NCBI GenBank assembly: GCA_949752745.1
Contig: OX457026.1
Span: forward strand, 46,323,256 to 46,387,255
DNA: 64,000 nucleotides
DNA from: Protula sp. h YS-2021
Taxonomy: Eukaryota > Annelida > Polychaeta > Sabellida > Serpulidae
Direction: 5' to 3'
Of the stretch, positions 50,372-64,000 are shown piece by piece. The notes below the pieces were generated by a model, which ran no database searches, was not told the DNA's origin, and saw only the letters and a program-made list of their open reading frames with translations. The position numbers were made by a program, and so were the translations under genes. Numbering within the stretch: the first letter of the stretch is position 1; every line of letters begins with the position of its first letter.

Positions 50372-52773
50372 ATAAACTACACCTTCTGAAACACATGAAA
50401 AATTATCTCTGATATTTATGAAAGTTTTTGGTCCAACTATTTGTGAGCTCTCATTAATATGGGGACAAGTTACACATTTTTTTCGTTTGCAAGGAACCGT
50501 CTTCCCTTCTTTGCAGCTTTGTAATTTTGAATGTACAAGAATATCTTTCAGATTTTTGTCTCTTTTTTAGGCCACTAAAGGCCGTCCTTCAAACATGTGC
50601 CCAATTAAACCATCATTACATAAAATATTATAATTTCTGTTTACTATTTTAGAAATTTCCAAATTGCTGCGATGGTATGTGATAGGAAACACGATTCTAT
50701 TTTGTCCTTTCTGACTTGACTTGTCTTTGTATAATACACTTTGTCTTTTCATAGCACGTACTCTGGTCATATTTCGACTTAAAAGTGATTTGGGGTAACC
50801 TTGTTGCAAGAAACACCTAAACAACATTTTCGCGTTTTTTTCATAATCACCATCCGTGGAGCATATTCTTCGAATTCGAAGGAACTGTGAGAATGGAATA
50901 CTTCTTTTGCAGGTCACCGGATGGGAAGAACGAAAGTTGAGGTAGGCATGTGTGTCAGTCGGTTTACAGTAGAGTGTTGAATGCACTGAATTTCCTTTTA
51001 TTTTAAGTGTTGTATCTAGCATGTTAACTTCTTGTGCGATAGTAACCGTATACTCAAGGGCCGGGTGGTGGTTTTTGACAAAGTTAATGAACTTTTCAAG
51101 CTTATCTTTCGTCATATTTGCTGCTCCAAAAACGTCGTCAATAAACCTCTTGTGAAGTGTCGGTTTTTCGTCCTCATATTCTTCGTAAATTTTCTTCTCT
51201 TCATGTGACATAAATAGGCAAGAATATTCAACACCAAATGGAGTTCCCATCATTGTGCCACCTTTTTGTGAATAATACTTTCCATTAAACTCCATGCAGT
51301 TTTTTGTTAGCACAATTTCGGCTAGGCGCACCAATGTTTTTGTGGCGATCTTCTTGTCTTTTCTTTTATCTAAGTAGTATCGTAAAGCTTCTAATCCATC
51401 ATTATTTGGTATATTGGTGTAAAGACCTTTCACATCCATTGTAAAGAGATATTTTTCTGAATTGCCTTCAAATTCAAAACCATCCAACGTTTGTAATAAG
51501 TGCGTTGTATCCTTTATGTAGGTAGGACATTGTTCTACGATGGGTCTCAATGTTTCACTTAGAAATTTTGAGATGTTATAGGTAGGGCATGAAATATTTG
51601 ACACAACTGGCCTTCCTGGTATGCCTTCTTTGTGGATTTTCGGAAGTAAGTAGAATTGTGAACACCGAGGTGATTTGACAATGAGATTTGTTGCTGATGG
51701 TGAAAGTTCCTTATTCTTGATCATCCTTTCGATTTCTGCTGCAATTTCCCTTTGAATATTTGTGGTTATGTCTCCATCTAATTTGGCATAGAATTTACAG
51801 TCATTCAGTTGTTTTTCTCCTTCTGCAATATATGCCTTTTTATCCCACACACAAACGGCTCCGCCTTTCGGCTGGCTTGATTACGATATCGTTACGGATT
51901 CTTAACGAATTAAGGGCTTGGATCTCTTCTTTCGATATATTTTGTGGTTTTATTGACTTCTGCAGATCTACATTTTTTTATTTGTTGACGACACGTAATG
52001 ATAAAAGAGTCCACTGATTCAAACTCGCCATGCGGTGGTGTGTAATGAGAAACAGTTTTTTCAAACTTTGGAATTTCATCAGTCACTTGTTCATCATCAA
52101 CTTTAGACTGGTTATTTTCTTCATTTCCAAAATGAGCTCTTAGTCTTACCTTGCGGAAGAAATGTTCAGTGTCAGTTAACGTTTGAAAAGAATCAACCGT
52201 TTTTGTTTCCGGAATGTAGCTTAGTCCTTTTTGTAACAAAGATGTTTCATCAGCAGATGATTCAACAGAGTCCGGAATTTTCACCACTCTGTTTGGAATT
52301 TCAGAAGCTGGCAATGGTTCATATTTCCTCTTTTTTCTTGTGTCCAATTCATTATAAAGTTCCGTATTCAAGTTGTGAACCTTTGCAGATAATGATCTCC
52401 AAACTTCCTGATGACTTATGGTTCTGAGTTTTTCTTTGCAAAACTGTCTTTTTCTTGAGAGTACTTTCATTTTTCGGTCGTTGTCTTGTAATGCATTACG
52501 AATCAGTTGAAAAGAACACCTTTCAACGACGTTTGAATTAGCATGTTGAATATGATTAGATCCTGGCCCAGAATGAAATTTCAGCGCAAATCCTTTTGGA
52601 ATGTGTCGGTTATTCAAACAAGTTCTTAAAAATTGTGCATGTGATCCAAATCTTGTTTTATTAAAAGTAGAAAGTCCAAATTGTATCCAGTTTTTTTCTT
52701 CTTCGAAATTCAGTCTGTGTGTGTTCACAGATGCTTTAAAGGCGTTGAATACTTTGCTGACCAAATTCCTCAT
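50372..52773 (-). pseudogene. PLE unit 5, 5' part, cut by Ngaro-R
   Basis: N-terminal region and RT (FIDD intact). Lesions are a 1-nt insertion in an A run at about 51975, the 2-nt deletion at about 51866 and TAA at 50567-50569. It ends after GTAGTTTAT, just at the beginning of the GIY-YIG domain; the continuing codons are at 21451-21741. Confidence 0.9.
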
Positions 52774-53139
52774 ATATGATGGTAAAATCACAGGTTAAAT
52801 ATCCAAAACTTATTATATTTCTTAATAATGTTCCTGTGCACACTTTTATCAATAATTCTATGAAATAAAAAGTCTTTTTAAGTGTTATGTTTTAATATTT
52901 TACGAATTTTCGACTGATACAGTCTTCTTCAGGTACATATTTCACAAAAATGTGACGTTGCTTTGGTAACTTCACATACTACACACAATTGTGATAAATT
53001 TTATGTGTAAATACACATAATTCCAATGTTTACACAAAATGATAATATAATTACAAACAAAGTTGAAATCATATAAAAAACATAGAATAATGAGAAAATT
53101 CGACTAAAAGAAATTCATACGATAGAATAATGCACAATT

Positions 53140-55755
53140 TTAAAGAAATTGCTGAAAATTGAAATCAACATTCATCCCATGTCCCAAAACACAACCCACT
53201 CTTGCAATTAATTTTTGTTCTAACAATTTTCGTTTTGAAGTGTCATTGCAAAAAGCAACGGCACAAACAGACATATCGTCAACGCTGTGATGATTACTTA
53301 TGAAATGACTGGAGACTTCGTTATCTTCTTTTTTAATCATCACATTTCTTCTATGTTCTCTAAATCTATCCCCTAGTCGCCTACTCGTTTCTCCAACATA
53401 CAGACTGCCGCATTTTTTGCATTCTATCACATAAACTACACCTTCTGAAACACATGAAAAATTATCTCTGATATTTATGAAAGTTTTTGGTCCAACTATT
53501 TGTGAGCTCTCATTAATATGGGGACAAGTTACACATTTTTTTCGTTTGCAAGGAACCGTCTTCCCTTCTTTGCAGCTTTGTAATTTTGAATGTACAAGAA
53601 TATCTTTCAGATTTTTGTCTCTTTTGTAGGCCACTAAAGGCCGTCCTTCAAACATGTGCCCAATTAAACCATCATTACATAAAATATTATAATTTCTGTT
53701 TACTATTTTAGAAATTTCCAAATTGCTGCGATGGTATGTGATAGGAAACACGATTCTATTTTGTCCTTTCTGACTTGACTTGTCTTTGTATAATACACTT
53801 TGTCTTTTCATAGCACGTTTTTTCATAATCACCATCCGTGGAGCATATTCTTCGAATTCGAAGGAACTGTGAGAATGGAATACTTCTTTTGCAGGTCACC
53901 GGATGGGAAGAACGAAAGTTGAGGTAGGCATGTGTGTCAGTCGGTTTACAGTAGAGTGTTGAATGCACTGAATTTCCTTTTATTTTAAGTGTTGTATCTA
54001 GCATGTTAACTTCTTGTGCGATAGTAACCGTATACTCAAGGGCCGGGTGGTGGTTTTTGACAAAGTTAATGAACTTTTCAAGCTTATCTTTCGTCATATT
54101 TGCTGCTCCAAAAACGTCGTCAATAAACCTCTTGTGAAGTGTCGATTTTTCGTCCTCATATTCTTCATAAATTTTCTTCTCTTCATGTGACATAAATAGG
54201 CAAGAATATTCAACACCAAATGGAGTTCCCATCATTGTGCCACCTTTTTGTGAATAATACTTTCCATTAAACTCCATGCAGTTTTTTGTTAGCACAATTT
54301 CGGCTAGGCGCACCAATGTTTTTGTGGCGATCTTCTTGTCTTTTCTTTTATCTAAGTAGTATCGTAAAGCTTCTAATCCATCATTATTTGGTATATTGGT
54401 GTAAAGACCTTTCACATCCATTGTAAAGAGATATTTTTCTGAATTGCCTTCAAATTCAAAACCATCCAACGTTTGTAATAAGTGCGTTGTATCCTTTATG
54501 TAGGTAGGACATTGTTCTACGATGGGTCTCAATGTTTCACTTAGAAATTTTGAGATGTTATAGGTAGGGCATGAAATATTTGACACAACTGGCCTTCCTG
54601 GTATGCCTTCTTTGTGGATTTTCGGAAGTAAGTAGAATTGTGAACACCGAGGTGATTTGACAATGAGATTTGTTGCTGATGGTGAAAGTTCCTTATTCTT
54701 GATCATCCTTTCGATTTCTGCTGCAATTTCCCTTTGAATATTTGTGGTTATGTCTCCATCTAATTTGGCATAGAATTTACAGTCATTCAGTTGTTTTTCT
54801 CCTTCTGCAATATATGCCTTTTTATCCCACACACAAACGGCTCCGCCTTTCGGCTGGCTTGATTACGATATCGTTACGGATTCTTAACGAATTAAGGGCT
54901 TGGATCTCTTCTTTCGATATATTTTGTGGTTTTATTGACTTCTGCAGATCTACATTTTTTTATTTGTTGACGACACGTAATGATAAAAGAGTCCACTGAT
55001 TCAAACTCGCCATGCGGTGGTGTGTAATGAGAAACAGTTTTTTCAAACTTTGGAATTTCATCAGTCACTTGTTCATCATCAACTTTAGACTGGTTATTTT
55101 CTTCATTTCCAAAATGAGCTCTTAGTCTTACCTTGCGGAAGAAATGTTCAGTGTCAGTTAACGTTTGAAAAGAATCAACCGTTTTTGTTTCCGGAATGTA
55201 GCTTAGTCCTTTTTGTAACAAAGATGTTTCATCAGCAGACGATTCAACAGAGTCCGGAATTTTCACCACTCTGTTTGGAATTTCAGAAGCTGGCAATGGT
55301 TCATATTTCCTCTTTTTTCTTGTGTCCAATTCATTATAAAGTTCCGTATTCAAGTTGTGAACCTTTGCAGATAATGATCTCCAAACTTCCTGATGACTTA
55401 TGGTTCTGAGTTTTTCTTTGCAAAACTGTCTTTTTCTTGAGAGTACTTTCATTTTTCGGTCGTTGTCTTGTAATGCATTACGAATCAGTTGAAAAGAACA
55501 CCTTTCAACGACGTTTGAATTAGCATGTTGAATATGATTAGATCCTGGCCCAGAATGAAATTTCAGCGCAAATCCTTTTGGAATGTGTCGGTTATTCAAA
55601 CAAGTTCTTAAAAATTGTGCATGTGATCCAAATCTTGTTTTATTAAAAGTAGAAAGTCCAAATTGTATCCAGTTTTTTTCTTCTTCGAAATTCAGTCTGT
55701 GTGTGTTCACAGATGCTTTAAAGGCGTTGAATACTTTGCTGACCAAATTCCTCAT
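53140..55755 (-). pseudogene. PLE unit 4, with 77-nt deletion
   Basis: Same 1-nt insertion (about 54957) and 2-nt deletion (about 54848) as unit 5, plus the 77-nt deletion at about 53817 that it shares with unit 8. The endonuclease region is open to the stop at 53140. Confidence 0.9.
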
Positions 55756-56122
55756 ATTTGATGGTAAAATCACAGGTTAAATATCCAAAACTTATTATAT
55801 TTCTTAATAATGTTCCTGTGCACACTTTTATCAATAATTCTATGAAATAAAAAGTCTTTTTAAGTGCTATGTTTTAATATTTTACGAATTTTCGACTGAT
55901 ACAGTCTTCTTCAGGTACATATTTCACAAAAATGTGACGTTGCTTTGGTAACTTCACATACTACACACAATTGTGATAAATTTTATGTGTAAATACACAT
56001 AATTCCAATGTTTACACAAAATGATAATATAATTACAAACAAAGTTGAAATCATATAAAAAAACATAGAATAATGAGAAAATTCGACTAAAAGAAATTCA
56101 TACGATAGAATAATGCACAATT

Positions 56123-58814
56123 TTAAAGAAATTGCTGAAAATTGAAATCAACATTCATCCCATGTCCCAAAACACAACCCAATCTTGCAATTAATTTTTG
56201 TTCTAACAATTTTCGTTTTGAAGTGTCATTGCAAAAAGCAACGGCACAAACAGACATATCGTCAACGCTGTGATGATTACTTATGAAATGACTGGAGACT
56301 TCGTTATCTTCTTTTTTAATCATCACATTTCTTCTATGTTCTCTAAATCTATCCCCTAGTCGCCTACTCGTTTCTCCAACATACAGACTGCCGCATTTTT
56401 TGCATTCTATCACATGAACTACACCTTCTGAAACACATGAAAAATTATCTCTGATATTTATGAAAGTTTTTGGTCCAACTATTTGTGAGCTCTCATTAAT
56501 ATGGGGACAAGTTACACATTTTTTTCGTTTGCAAGGAACCGTCTTCCCTTCTTTGCAGCTTTGTAATTTTGAATGTACAAGAATATCTTTCAGATTTTTG
56601 TCTCTTTTTTAGGCCACTAAAGGCCGTCCTTCAAACATGTGCCCAATTAAACCATCATTACATAAAATATTATAATTTCTGTTTACTATTTTAGAAATTT
56701 CCAAATTGCTGCGATGGTATGTGATAGGAAACACGATTCTATTTTGTCCTTTCTGACTTGACTTGTCTTTGTATAATACACTTTGTCTTTTCATAGCACG
56801 TACTCTGGTCATATTTCGACTTAAAAGTGATTTGGGGTAACCTTGTTGCAAGAAACACCTAAACAACATTTTCGCGTTTTTTTCATAATCACCATCCGTG
56901 GAGCATATTCTTCGAATTCGAAGGAACTGTGAGAATGGAATACTTCTTTTGCAGGTCACCGGATGGGAAGAACGAAAGTTGAGGTAGGCATGTGTGTCAG
57001 TCGGTTTACAGTAGAGTGTTGAATGCACTGAATTTCCTTTTATTTTAAGTGTTGTATCTAGCATGTTAACTTCTTGTGCGATAGTAACCGTATACTCAAG
57101 GGCCGGGTGGTGGTTTTTGACAAAGTTAATGAACTTTTCAAGCTTATCTTTCGTCATATTTGCTGCTCCAAAAACGTCGTCAATAAACCTCTTGTGAAGT
57201 GTCGGTTTTTCGTCCTCATATTCTTCATAAATTTTCTTCTCTTCATGTGACATAAATAGGCAAGAATATTCAACACCAAATGGAGTTCCCATCATTGTGC
57301 CACCTTTTTGTGAATAATACTTTCCATTAAACTCCATGCAGTTTTTTGTTAGCACAATTTCGGCTAGGCGCACCAATGTTTTTGTGGCGATCTTCTTGTC
57401 TTTTCTTTTATCTAAGTAGTATCGTAAAGCTTCTAATCCATCATTATTTGGTATATTGGTGTAAAGACCTTTCACATCCATTGTAAAGAGATATTTTTCT
57501 GAATTGCCTTCAAATTCAAAACCATCCAACGTTTGTAATAAGTGCGTTGTATCCTTTATGTAGGTAGGACATTGTTCTACGATGGGTCTCAATGTTTCAC
57601 TTAGAAATTTTGAGATGTTATAGGTAGGGCATGAAATATTTGACACAACTGGCCTTCCTGGTATGCCTTCTTTGTGGATTTTCGGAAGTAAGTAGAATTG
57701 TGAACACCGAGGTGATTTGACAATGAGATTTGTTGCTGATGGTGAAAGTTCCTTATTCTTGATCATCCTTTCGATTTCTGCTGCAATTTCCCTTTGAATA
57801 TTTGTGGTTATGTCTCCATCTAATTTGGCATAGAATTTACAGTCATTCAGTTGTTTTTCTCCTTCTGCAATATATGCCTTTTTATCCCACACACAAACGG
57901 CTCCGCCTTTCGGCTGGCTTGATTACGATATCGTTACGGATTCTTAACGAATTAAGGGCTTGGATCTCTTCTTTCGATATATTTTGTGGTTTTATTGACT
58001 TCTGCAGATCTACATTTTTTATTTGTTGACGACACGTAATGATAAAAGAGTCCACTGATTCAAACTCGCCATGCGGTGGTGTGTAATGAGAAACAGTTTT
58101 TTCAAACTTTGGAATTTCATCAGTCACTTGTTCATCATCAACTTTAGACTATTTATTTTCTTCATTTCCAAAATGAGCTCTTAGTCTTACCTTGCGGAAG
58201 AAATGTTCAGTGTCAGTTAACGTTTGAAAAGAATCAACCGTTTTTGTTTCCGGAATGTAGCTTAGTCCTTTTTGTAACAAAGATGTTTCATCAGCAGATG
58301 ATTCAACAGAGTCCGGAATTTTCACCACTCTGTTTGGAATTTCAGAAGCTGGCAATGGTTCATATTTCCTCTTTTTTCTTGTGTCCAATTCATTATAAAG
58401 TTCCGTATTCAAGTTGTGAACCTTTGCAGATAATGATCTCCAAACTTCCTGATGACTTATGGTTCTGAGTTTTTCTTTGCAAAACTGTCTTTTTCTTGAG
58501 AGTACTTTCATTTTTCGGTCGTTGTCTTGTAATGCATTACGAATCAGTTGAAAAGAACACCTTTCAACGACGTTTGAATTAGCATGTTGAATATGATTAG
58601 ATCCTGGCCCAGAATGAAATTTCAGCGCAAATCCTTTTGGAATGTGTCGGTTATTCAAACAAGTTCTTAAAAATTGTGCATGTGATCCAAATCTTGTTTT
58701 ATTAAAAGTAGAAAGTCCAAATTGTATCCAGTTTTTTTCTTCTTCGAAATTCAGTCTGTGTGTGTTCACAGATGCTTTAAAGGCGTTGAATACTTTGCTG
58801 ACCAAATTCCTCAT
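56123..58814 (-). pseudogene. PLE unit 3
   Basis: Lesions are TAG at 58149-58151 (where other units read NNQSK), the 2-nt deletion at about 57908 and TAA at 56609-56611. The RT frame between them is open for 427 codons and keeps all motifs. Nearly identical to unit 2, including the TAG. Confidence 0.9.
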
Positions 58815-59181
58815 ATTTGATGGTAAAATCACAGGTTAAATATCCAAAACTTATTATATTTCTTAATAATGTTCCTGTGCACACTTTTATCAATAATTCT
58901 ATGAAATAAAAAGTCTTTTTAAGTGCTATGTTTTAATATTTTACGAATTTTCGACTGATACAGTCTTCTTCAGGTACATATTTCACAAAAATGTGACGTT
59001 GCTTTGGTAACTTCACATACTACACACAATTGTGATAAATTTTATGTGTAAATACACATAATTCCAATGTTTACACAAAATGATAATATAATTACAAACA
59101 AAGTTGAAATCATATAAAAAAACATAGAATAATGAGAAAATTCGACTAAAAGAAATTCATACGATAGAATAATGCACAATT

Positions 59182-61873
59182 TTAAAGAAATTGCTGAAAA
59201 TTGAAATCAACATTCATCCCATGTCCCAAAACACAACCCAATCTTGCAATTAATTTTTGTTCTAACAATTTTCGTTTTGAAGTGTCATTGCAAAAAGCAA
59301 CGGCACAAACAGACATATCGTCAACGCTGTGATGATTACTTATGAAATGACTGGAGACTTCGTTATCTTCTTTTTTAATCATCACATTTCTTCTATGTTC
59401 TCTAAATCTATCCCCTAGTCGCCTACTCGTTTCTCCAACATACAGACTGCCGCATTTTTTGCATTCTATCACATGAACTACACCTTCTGAAACACATGAA
59501 AAATTATCTCTGATATTTATGAAAGTTTTTGGTCCAACTATTTGTGAGCTCTCATTAATATGGGGACAAGTTACACATTTTTTTCGTTTGCAAGGAACCG
59601 TCTTCCCTTCTTTGCAGCTTTGTAATTTTGAATGTACAAGAATATCTTTCAGATTTTTGTCTCTTTTTTAGGCCACTAAAGGCCGTCCTTCAAACATGTG
59701 CCCAATTAAACCATCATTACATAAAATATTATAATTTCTGTTTACTATTTTAGAAATTTCCAAATTGCTGCGATGGTATGTGATAGGAAACACGATTCTA
59801 TTTTGTCCTTTCTGACTTGACTTGTCTTTGTATAATACACTTTGTCTTTTCATAGCACGTACTCTGGTCATATTTCGACTTAAAAGTGATTTGGGGTAAC
59901 CTTGTTGCAAGAAACACCTAAACAACATTTTCGCGTTTTTTTCATAATCACCATCCGTGGAGCATATTCTTCGAATTCGAAGGAACTGTGAGAATGGAAT
60001 ACTTCTTTTGCAGGTCACCGGATGGGAAGAACGAAAGTTGAGGTAGGCATGTGTGTCAGTCGGTTTACAGTAGAGTGTTGAATGCACTGAATTTCCTTTT
60101 ATTTTAAGTGTTGTATCTAGCATGTTAACTTCTTGTGCGATAGTAACCGTATACTCAAGGGCCGGGTGGTGGTTTTTGACAAAGTTAATGAACTTTTCAA
60201 GCTTATCTTTCGTCATATTTGCTGCTCCAAAAACGTCGTCAATAAACCTCTTGTGAAGTGTCGGTTTTTCGTCCTCATATTCTTCATAAATTTTCTTCTC
60301 TTCATGTGACATAAATAGGCAAGAATATTCAACACCAAATGGAGTTCCCATCATTGTGCCACCTTTTTGTGAATAATACTTTCCATTAAACTCCATGCAG
60401 TTTTTTGTTAGCACAATTTCGGCTAGGCGCACCAATGTTTTTGTGGCGATCTTCTTGTCTTTTCTTTTATCTAAGTAGTATCGTAAAGCTTCTAATCCAT
60501 CATTATTTGGTATATTGGTGTAAAGACCTTTCACATCCATTGTAAAGAGATATTTTTCTGAATTGCCTTCAAATTCAAAACCATCCAACGTTTGTAATAA
60601 GTGCGTTGTATCCTTTATGTAGGTAGGACATTGTTCTACGATGGGTCTCAATGTTTCACTTAGAAATTTTGAGATGTTATAGGTAGGGCATGAAATATTT
60701 GACACAACTGGCCTTCCTGGTATGCCTTCTTTGTGGATTTTCGGAAGTAAGTAGAATTGTGAACACCGAGGTGATTTGACAATGAGATTTGTTGCTGATG
60801 GTGAAAGTTCCTTATTCTTGATCATCCTTTCGATTTCTGCTGCAATTTCCCTTTGAATATTTGTGGTTATGTCTCCATCTAATTTGGCATAGAATTTACA
60901 GTCATTCAGTTGTTTTTCTCCTTCTGCAATATATGCCTTTTTATCCCACACACAAACGGCTCCGCCTTTCGGCTGGCTTGATTACGATATCGTTACGGAT
61001 TCTTAACGAATTAAGGGCTTGGATCTCTTCTTTCGATATATTTTGTGGTTTTATTGACTTCTGCAGATCTACATTTTTTATTTGTTGACGACACGTAATG
61101 ATAAAAGAGTCCACTGATTCAAACTCGCCATGCGGTGGTGTGTAATGAGAAACAGTTTTTTCAAACTTTGGAATTTCATCAGTCACTTGTTCATCATCAA
61201 CTTTAGACTATTTATTTTCTTCATTTCCAAAATGAGCTCTTAGTCTTACCTTGCGGAAGAAATGTTCAGTGTCAGTTAACGTTTGAAAAGAATCAACCGT
61301 TTTTGTTTCCGGAATGTAGCTTAGTCCTTTTTGTAACAAAGATGTTTCATCAGCAGATGATTCAACAGAGTCCGGAATTTTCACCACTCTGTTTGGAATT
61401 TCAGAAGCTGGCAATGGTTCATATTTCCTCTTTTTTCTTGTGTCCAATTCATTATAAAGTTCCGTATTCAAGTTGTGAACCTTTGCAGATAATGATCTCC
61501 AAACTTCCTGATGACTTATGGTTCTGAGTTTTTCTTTGCAAAACTGTCTTTTTCTTGAGAGTACTTTCATTTTTCGGTCGTTGTCTTGTAATGCATTACG
61601 AATCAGTTGAAAAGAACACCTTTCAACGACGTTTGAATTAGCATGTTGAATATGATTAGATCCTGGCCCAGAATGAAATTTCAGCGCAAATCCTTTTGGA
61701 ATGTGTCGGTTATTCAAACAAGTTCTTAAAAATTGTGCATGTGATCCAAATCTTGTTTTATTAAAAGTAGAAAGTCCAAATTGTATCCAGTTTTTTTCTT
61801 CTTCGAAATTCAGTCTGTGTGTGTTCACAGATGCTTTAAAGGCGTTGAATACTTTGCTGACCAAATTCCTCAT
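59182..61873 (-). pseudogene. PLE unit 2
   Basis: Carries the same three lesions as unit 3 (TAG 61208-61210, 2-nt deletion at about 60967, TAA 59668-59670), so units 2 and 3 are a recent tandem duplication. Confidence 0.9.
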
Positions 61874-62240
61874 ATTTGATGGTAAAATCACAGGTTAAAT
61901 ATCCAAAACTTATTATATTTCTTAATAATGTTCCTGTGCACACTTTTATCAATAATTCTATGAAATAAAAAGTCTTTTTAAGTGCTATGTTTTAATATTT
62001 TACGAATTTTCGACTGATACAGTCTTCTTCAGGTACATATTTCACAAAAATGTGACGTTGCTTTGGTAACTTCACATACTACACACAATTGTGATAAATT
62101 TTATGTGTAAATACACATAATTCCAATGTTTACACAAAATGATAATATAATTACAAACAAAGTTGAAATCATATAAAAAAACATAGAATAATGAGAAAAT
62201 TCGACTAAAAGAAATTCATACGATAGAATAATGCACAATT

Positions 62241-64000
62241 TTAAAGAAATTGCTGAAAATTGAAATCAACATTCATCCCATGTCCCAAAACACAACCCAA
62301 TCTTGCAATTAATTTTTGTTCTAACAATTTTCGTTTTGAAGTGTCATTGCAAAAAGCAACGGCACAAACAGACATATCGTCAACGCTGTGATGATTACTT
62401 ATGAAATGACTGGAGACTTCGTTATCTTCTTTTTTAATCATCACATTTCTTCTATGTTCTCTAAATCTATCCCCTAGTCGCCTACTCGTTTCTCCAACAT
62501 ACAGACTGCCGCATTTTTTGCATTCTATCACATAAACTACACCTTCTGAAACACATGAAAAATTATCTCTGATATTTATGAAAGTTTTTGGTCCAACTAT
62601 TTGTGAGCTCTCATTAATATGGGGACAAGTTACACATTTTTTTCGTTTGCAAGGAACCGTCTTCCCTTCTTTGCAGCTTTGTAATTTTGAATGTACAAGA
62701 ATATCTTTCAGATTTTTGTCTCTTTTTTAGGCCACTAAAGGCCGTCCTTCAAACATGTGCCCAATTAAACCATCATTACATAAAATATTATAATTTCTGT
62801 TTACTATTTTAGAAATTTCCAAATTGCTGCGATGGTATGTGATAGGAAACACGATTCTATTTTGTCCTTTCTGACTTGACTTGTCTTTGTATAATACACT
62901 TTGTCTTTTCATAGCACGTACTCTGGTCATATTTCGACTTAAAAGTGATTTGGGGTAACCTTGTTGCAAGAAACATCTAAACAACATTTTCGCGTTTTTT
63001 TCATAATCACCATCCGTGGAGCATATTCTTCGAATTCGAAGGAACTGTGAGAATGGAATACTTCTTTTGCAGGTCACCGGATGGGAAGAACGAAAGTTGA
63101 GGTAGGCATGTGTGTCAGTCGGTTTACAGTAGAGTGTTGAATGCACTGAATTTCCTTTTATTTTAAGTGTTGTATCTAGCATGTTAACTTCTTGTGCGAT
63201 AGTAACCGTATACTCAAGGGCCGGGTGGTGGTTTTTGACAAAGTTAATGAACTTTTCAAGCTTATCTTTCGTCATATTTGCTGCTCCAAAAACGTCGTCA
63301 ATAAACCTCTTGTGAAGTGTCGGTTTTTCGTCCTCATATTCTTCGTAAATTTTCTTCTCTTCATGTGACATAAATTGGCAAGAATATTCAACACCAAATG
63401 GAGTTCCCATCATTGTGCCACCTTTTTGTGAATAATACTTTCCATTAAACTCCATGCAGTTTTTTGTTAGCACAATTTCGGCTAGGCGCACCAATGTTTT
63501 TGTGGCGATCTTCTTGTCTTTTCTTTTATCTAAGTAGTATCGTAAAGCTTCTAATCCATCATTATTTGGTATATTGGTGTAAAGACCTTTCACATCCATT
63601 GTAAAGAGATATTTTTCTGACTTGCCTTCAAATTCAAAACCATCCAACGTTTGTAATAAGTGCGTTGTATCCTTTATGTAGGTAGGACATTGTTCTACGA
63701 TGGGTCTCAATGTTTCACTTAGAAATTTTGAGATGTTATAGGTAGGTCATGAAATATTTGACACAACTGGCCTTCCTGGTATGCCTTCTTTGTGGATTTT
63801 CGGAAGTAAGTAGAATTGTGAACACCGAGGAGATTTGACAATGAGATTTGTTGCTGATGGTGAACGTTCCTTATTTTTGATCATCCTTTCGATTTCTGCT
63901 GCAATTTCCCTTTGAATATTTGTGGTTATGTTTCCATCTAATTTGGCATAGAATTTACAGTCATTCAGTTGTTTTTCTCCTTCTGCAATATATGCCTTTT
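62241..64000 (-). pseudogene. PLE unit 1, running off the window
   Basis: Covers RT and endonuclease. TGA at 63747-63749 after the VVSNIS motif and TAA at 62727-62729 match the lesions of unit 7, as do nearby substitutions (EGKSEK, NKERSP). The N-terminal part lies beyond base 64000. Confidence 0.9.

Larger units (their letters stand above)
50372..64000 (-). mobile_element. Head-to-tail Penelope-like element array, minus strand
   Basis: Unit starts (ATG) at 52773, 55755, 58814 and 61873, spaced 2982, 3059 and 3059 bp, plus a unit running off the window. Non-coding inter-unit segments of about 366 bp (52774-53139, 55756-56122, 58815-59181, 61874-62240) hold the hammerhead-like motif and no ORF. 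Sequence is nearly identical to the plus-strand array. The array is cut at 50371 by Ngaro-R in the same codon where the plus-strand array begins. Confidence 0.92.

Overview
The window is animal (eukaryotic) repeat DNA. No bacterial operons, CRISPR arrays, rRNA genes or recognisable tRNA genes were seen. Nearly all recognisable coding capacity belongs to three retroelement classes: one Ty3/gypsy LTR element, Ngaro-like tyrosine-recombinase (YR) elements of the DIRS order, and Penelope-like elements (PLEs) with a GIY-YIG endonuclease. This mix fits an invertebrate or other non-mammalian metazoan. The species cannot be named from sequence alone.

Layout. 1-5280 is a head-to-head inverted repeat with arms of about 1.95 kb. 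It carries the 3' part of an unrecognised zinc-finger/SR-type ORF whose fuller copy lies at 5082-6500 on the minus strand. 6810-13803 is a degraded gypsy element on the minus strand with one LTR. 13804-15710 is an AT-rich repeat with a 1270-bp period. 15711-21450 is a nearly intact Ngaro-like element (Ngaro-L). 21451-36730 is a head-to-tail PLE array on the plus strand with a unit of about 3059 bp, interrupted by a truncated minus-strand Ngaro copy (31241-33874). 36731-45204 is a mosaic of the AT-rich repeat, Ngaro fragments and a divergent PLE fragment. 45205-50371 is a second near-complete Ngaro-like element on the minus strand (Ngaro-R). 50372-64000 is another PLE array, on the minus strand and continuing past the window.

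Main result. The outer and inner flanks of Ngaro-L and Ngaro-R are swapped. The left flank of Ngaro-L and the inner flank of Ngaro-R join exactly into an uninterrupted AT-rich repeat. The outer flank of Ngaro-R and the inner flank of Ngaro-L join exactly into an uninterrupted PLE endonuclease reading frame. Inverting 21451-45204 back repairs both sites without target duplication, makes all PLE units one continuous array, and puts all AT-repeat fragments in one orientation. So the 24-kb segment between two inverted Ngaro copies has been inverted, either in the genome or during assembly.

Gene expression logic. In the Ngaro-like elements gag and pol share one frame and are separated by a single conserved TAG. 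Pol has no in-frame ATG before its RT motifs, which suggests stop readthrough. In three of four copies the RT-RNase H and YR frames differ, while in Ngaro-L a 5-nt difference fuses them. PLE units carry an N-terminal region, RT and GIY-YIG domains, and a hammerhead-ribozyme-like motif between units. No PLE unit in the window has a fully open reading frame. Shared defects show that the array grew by duplication of already broken units.
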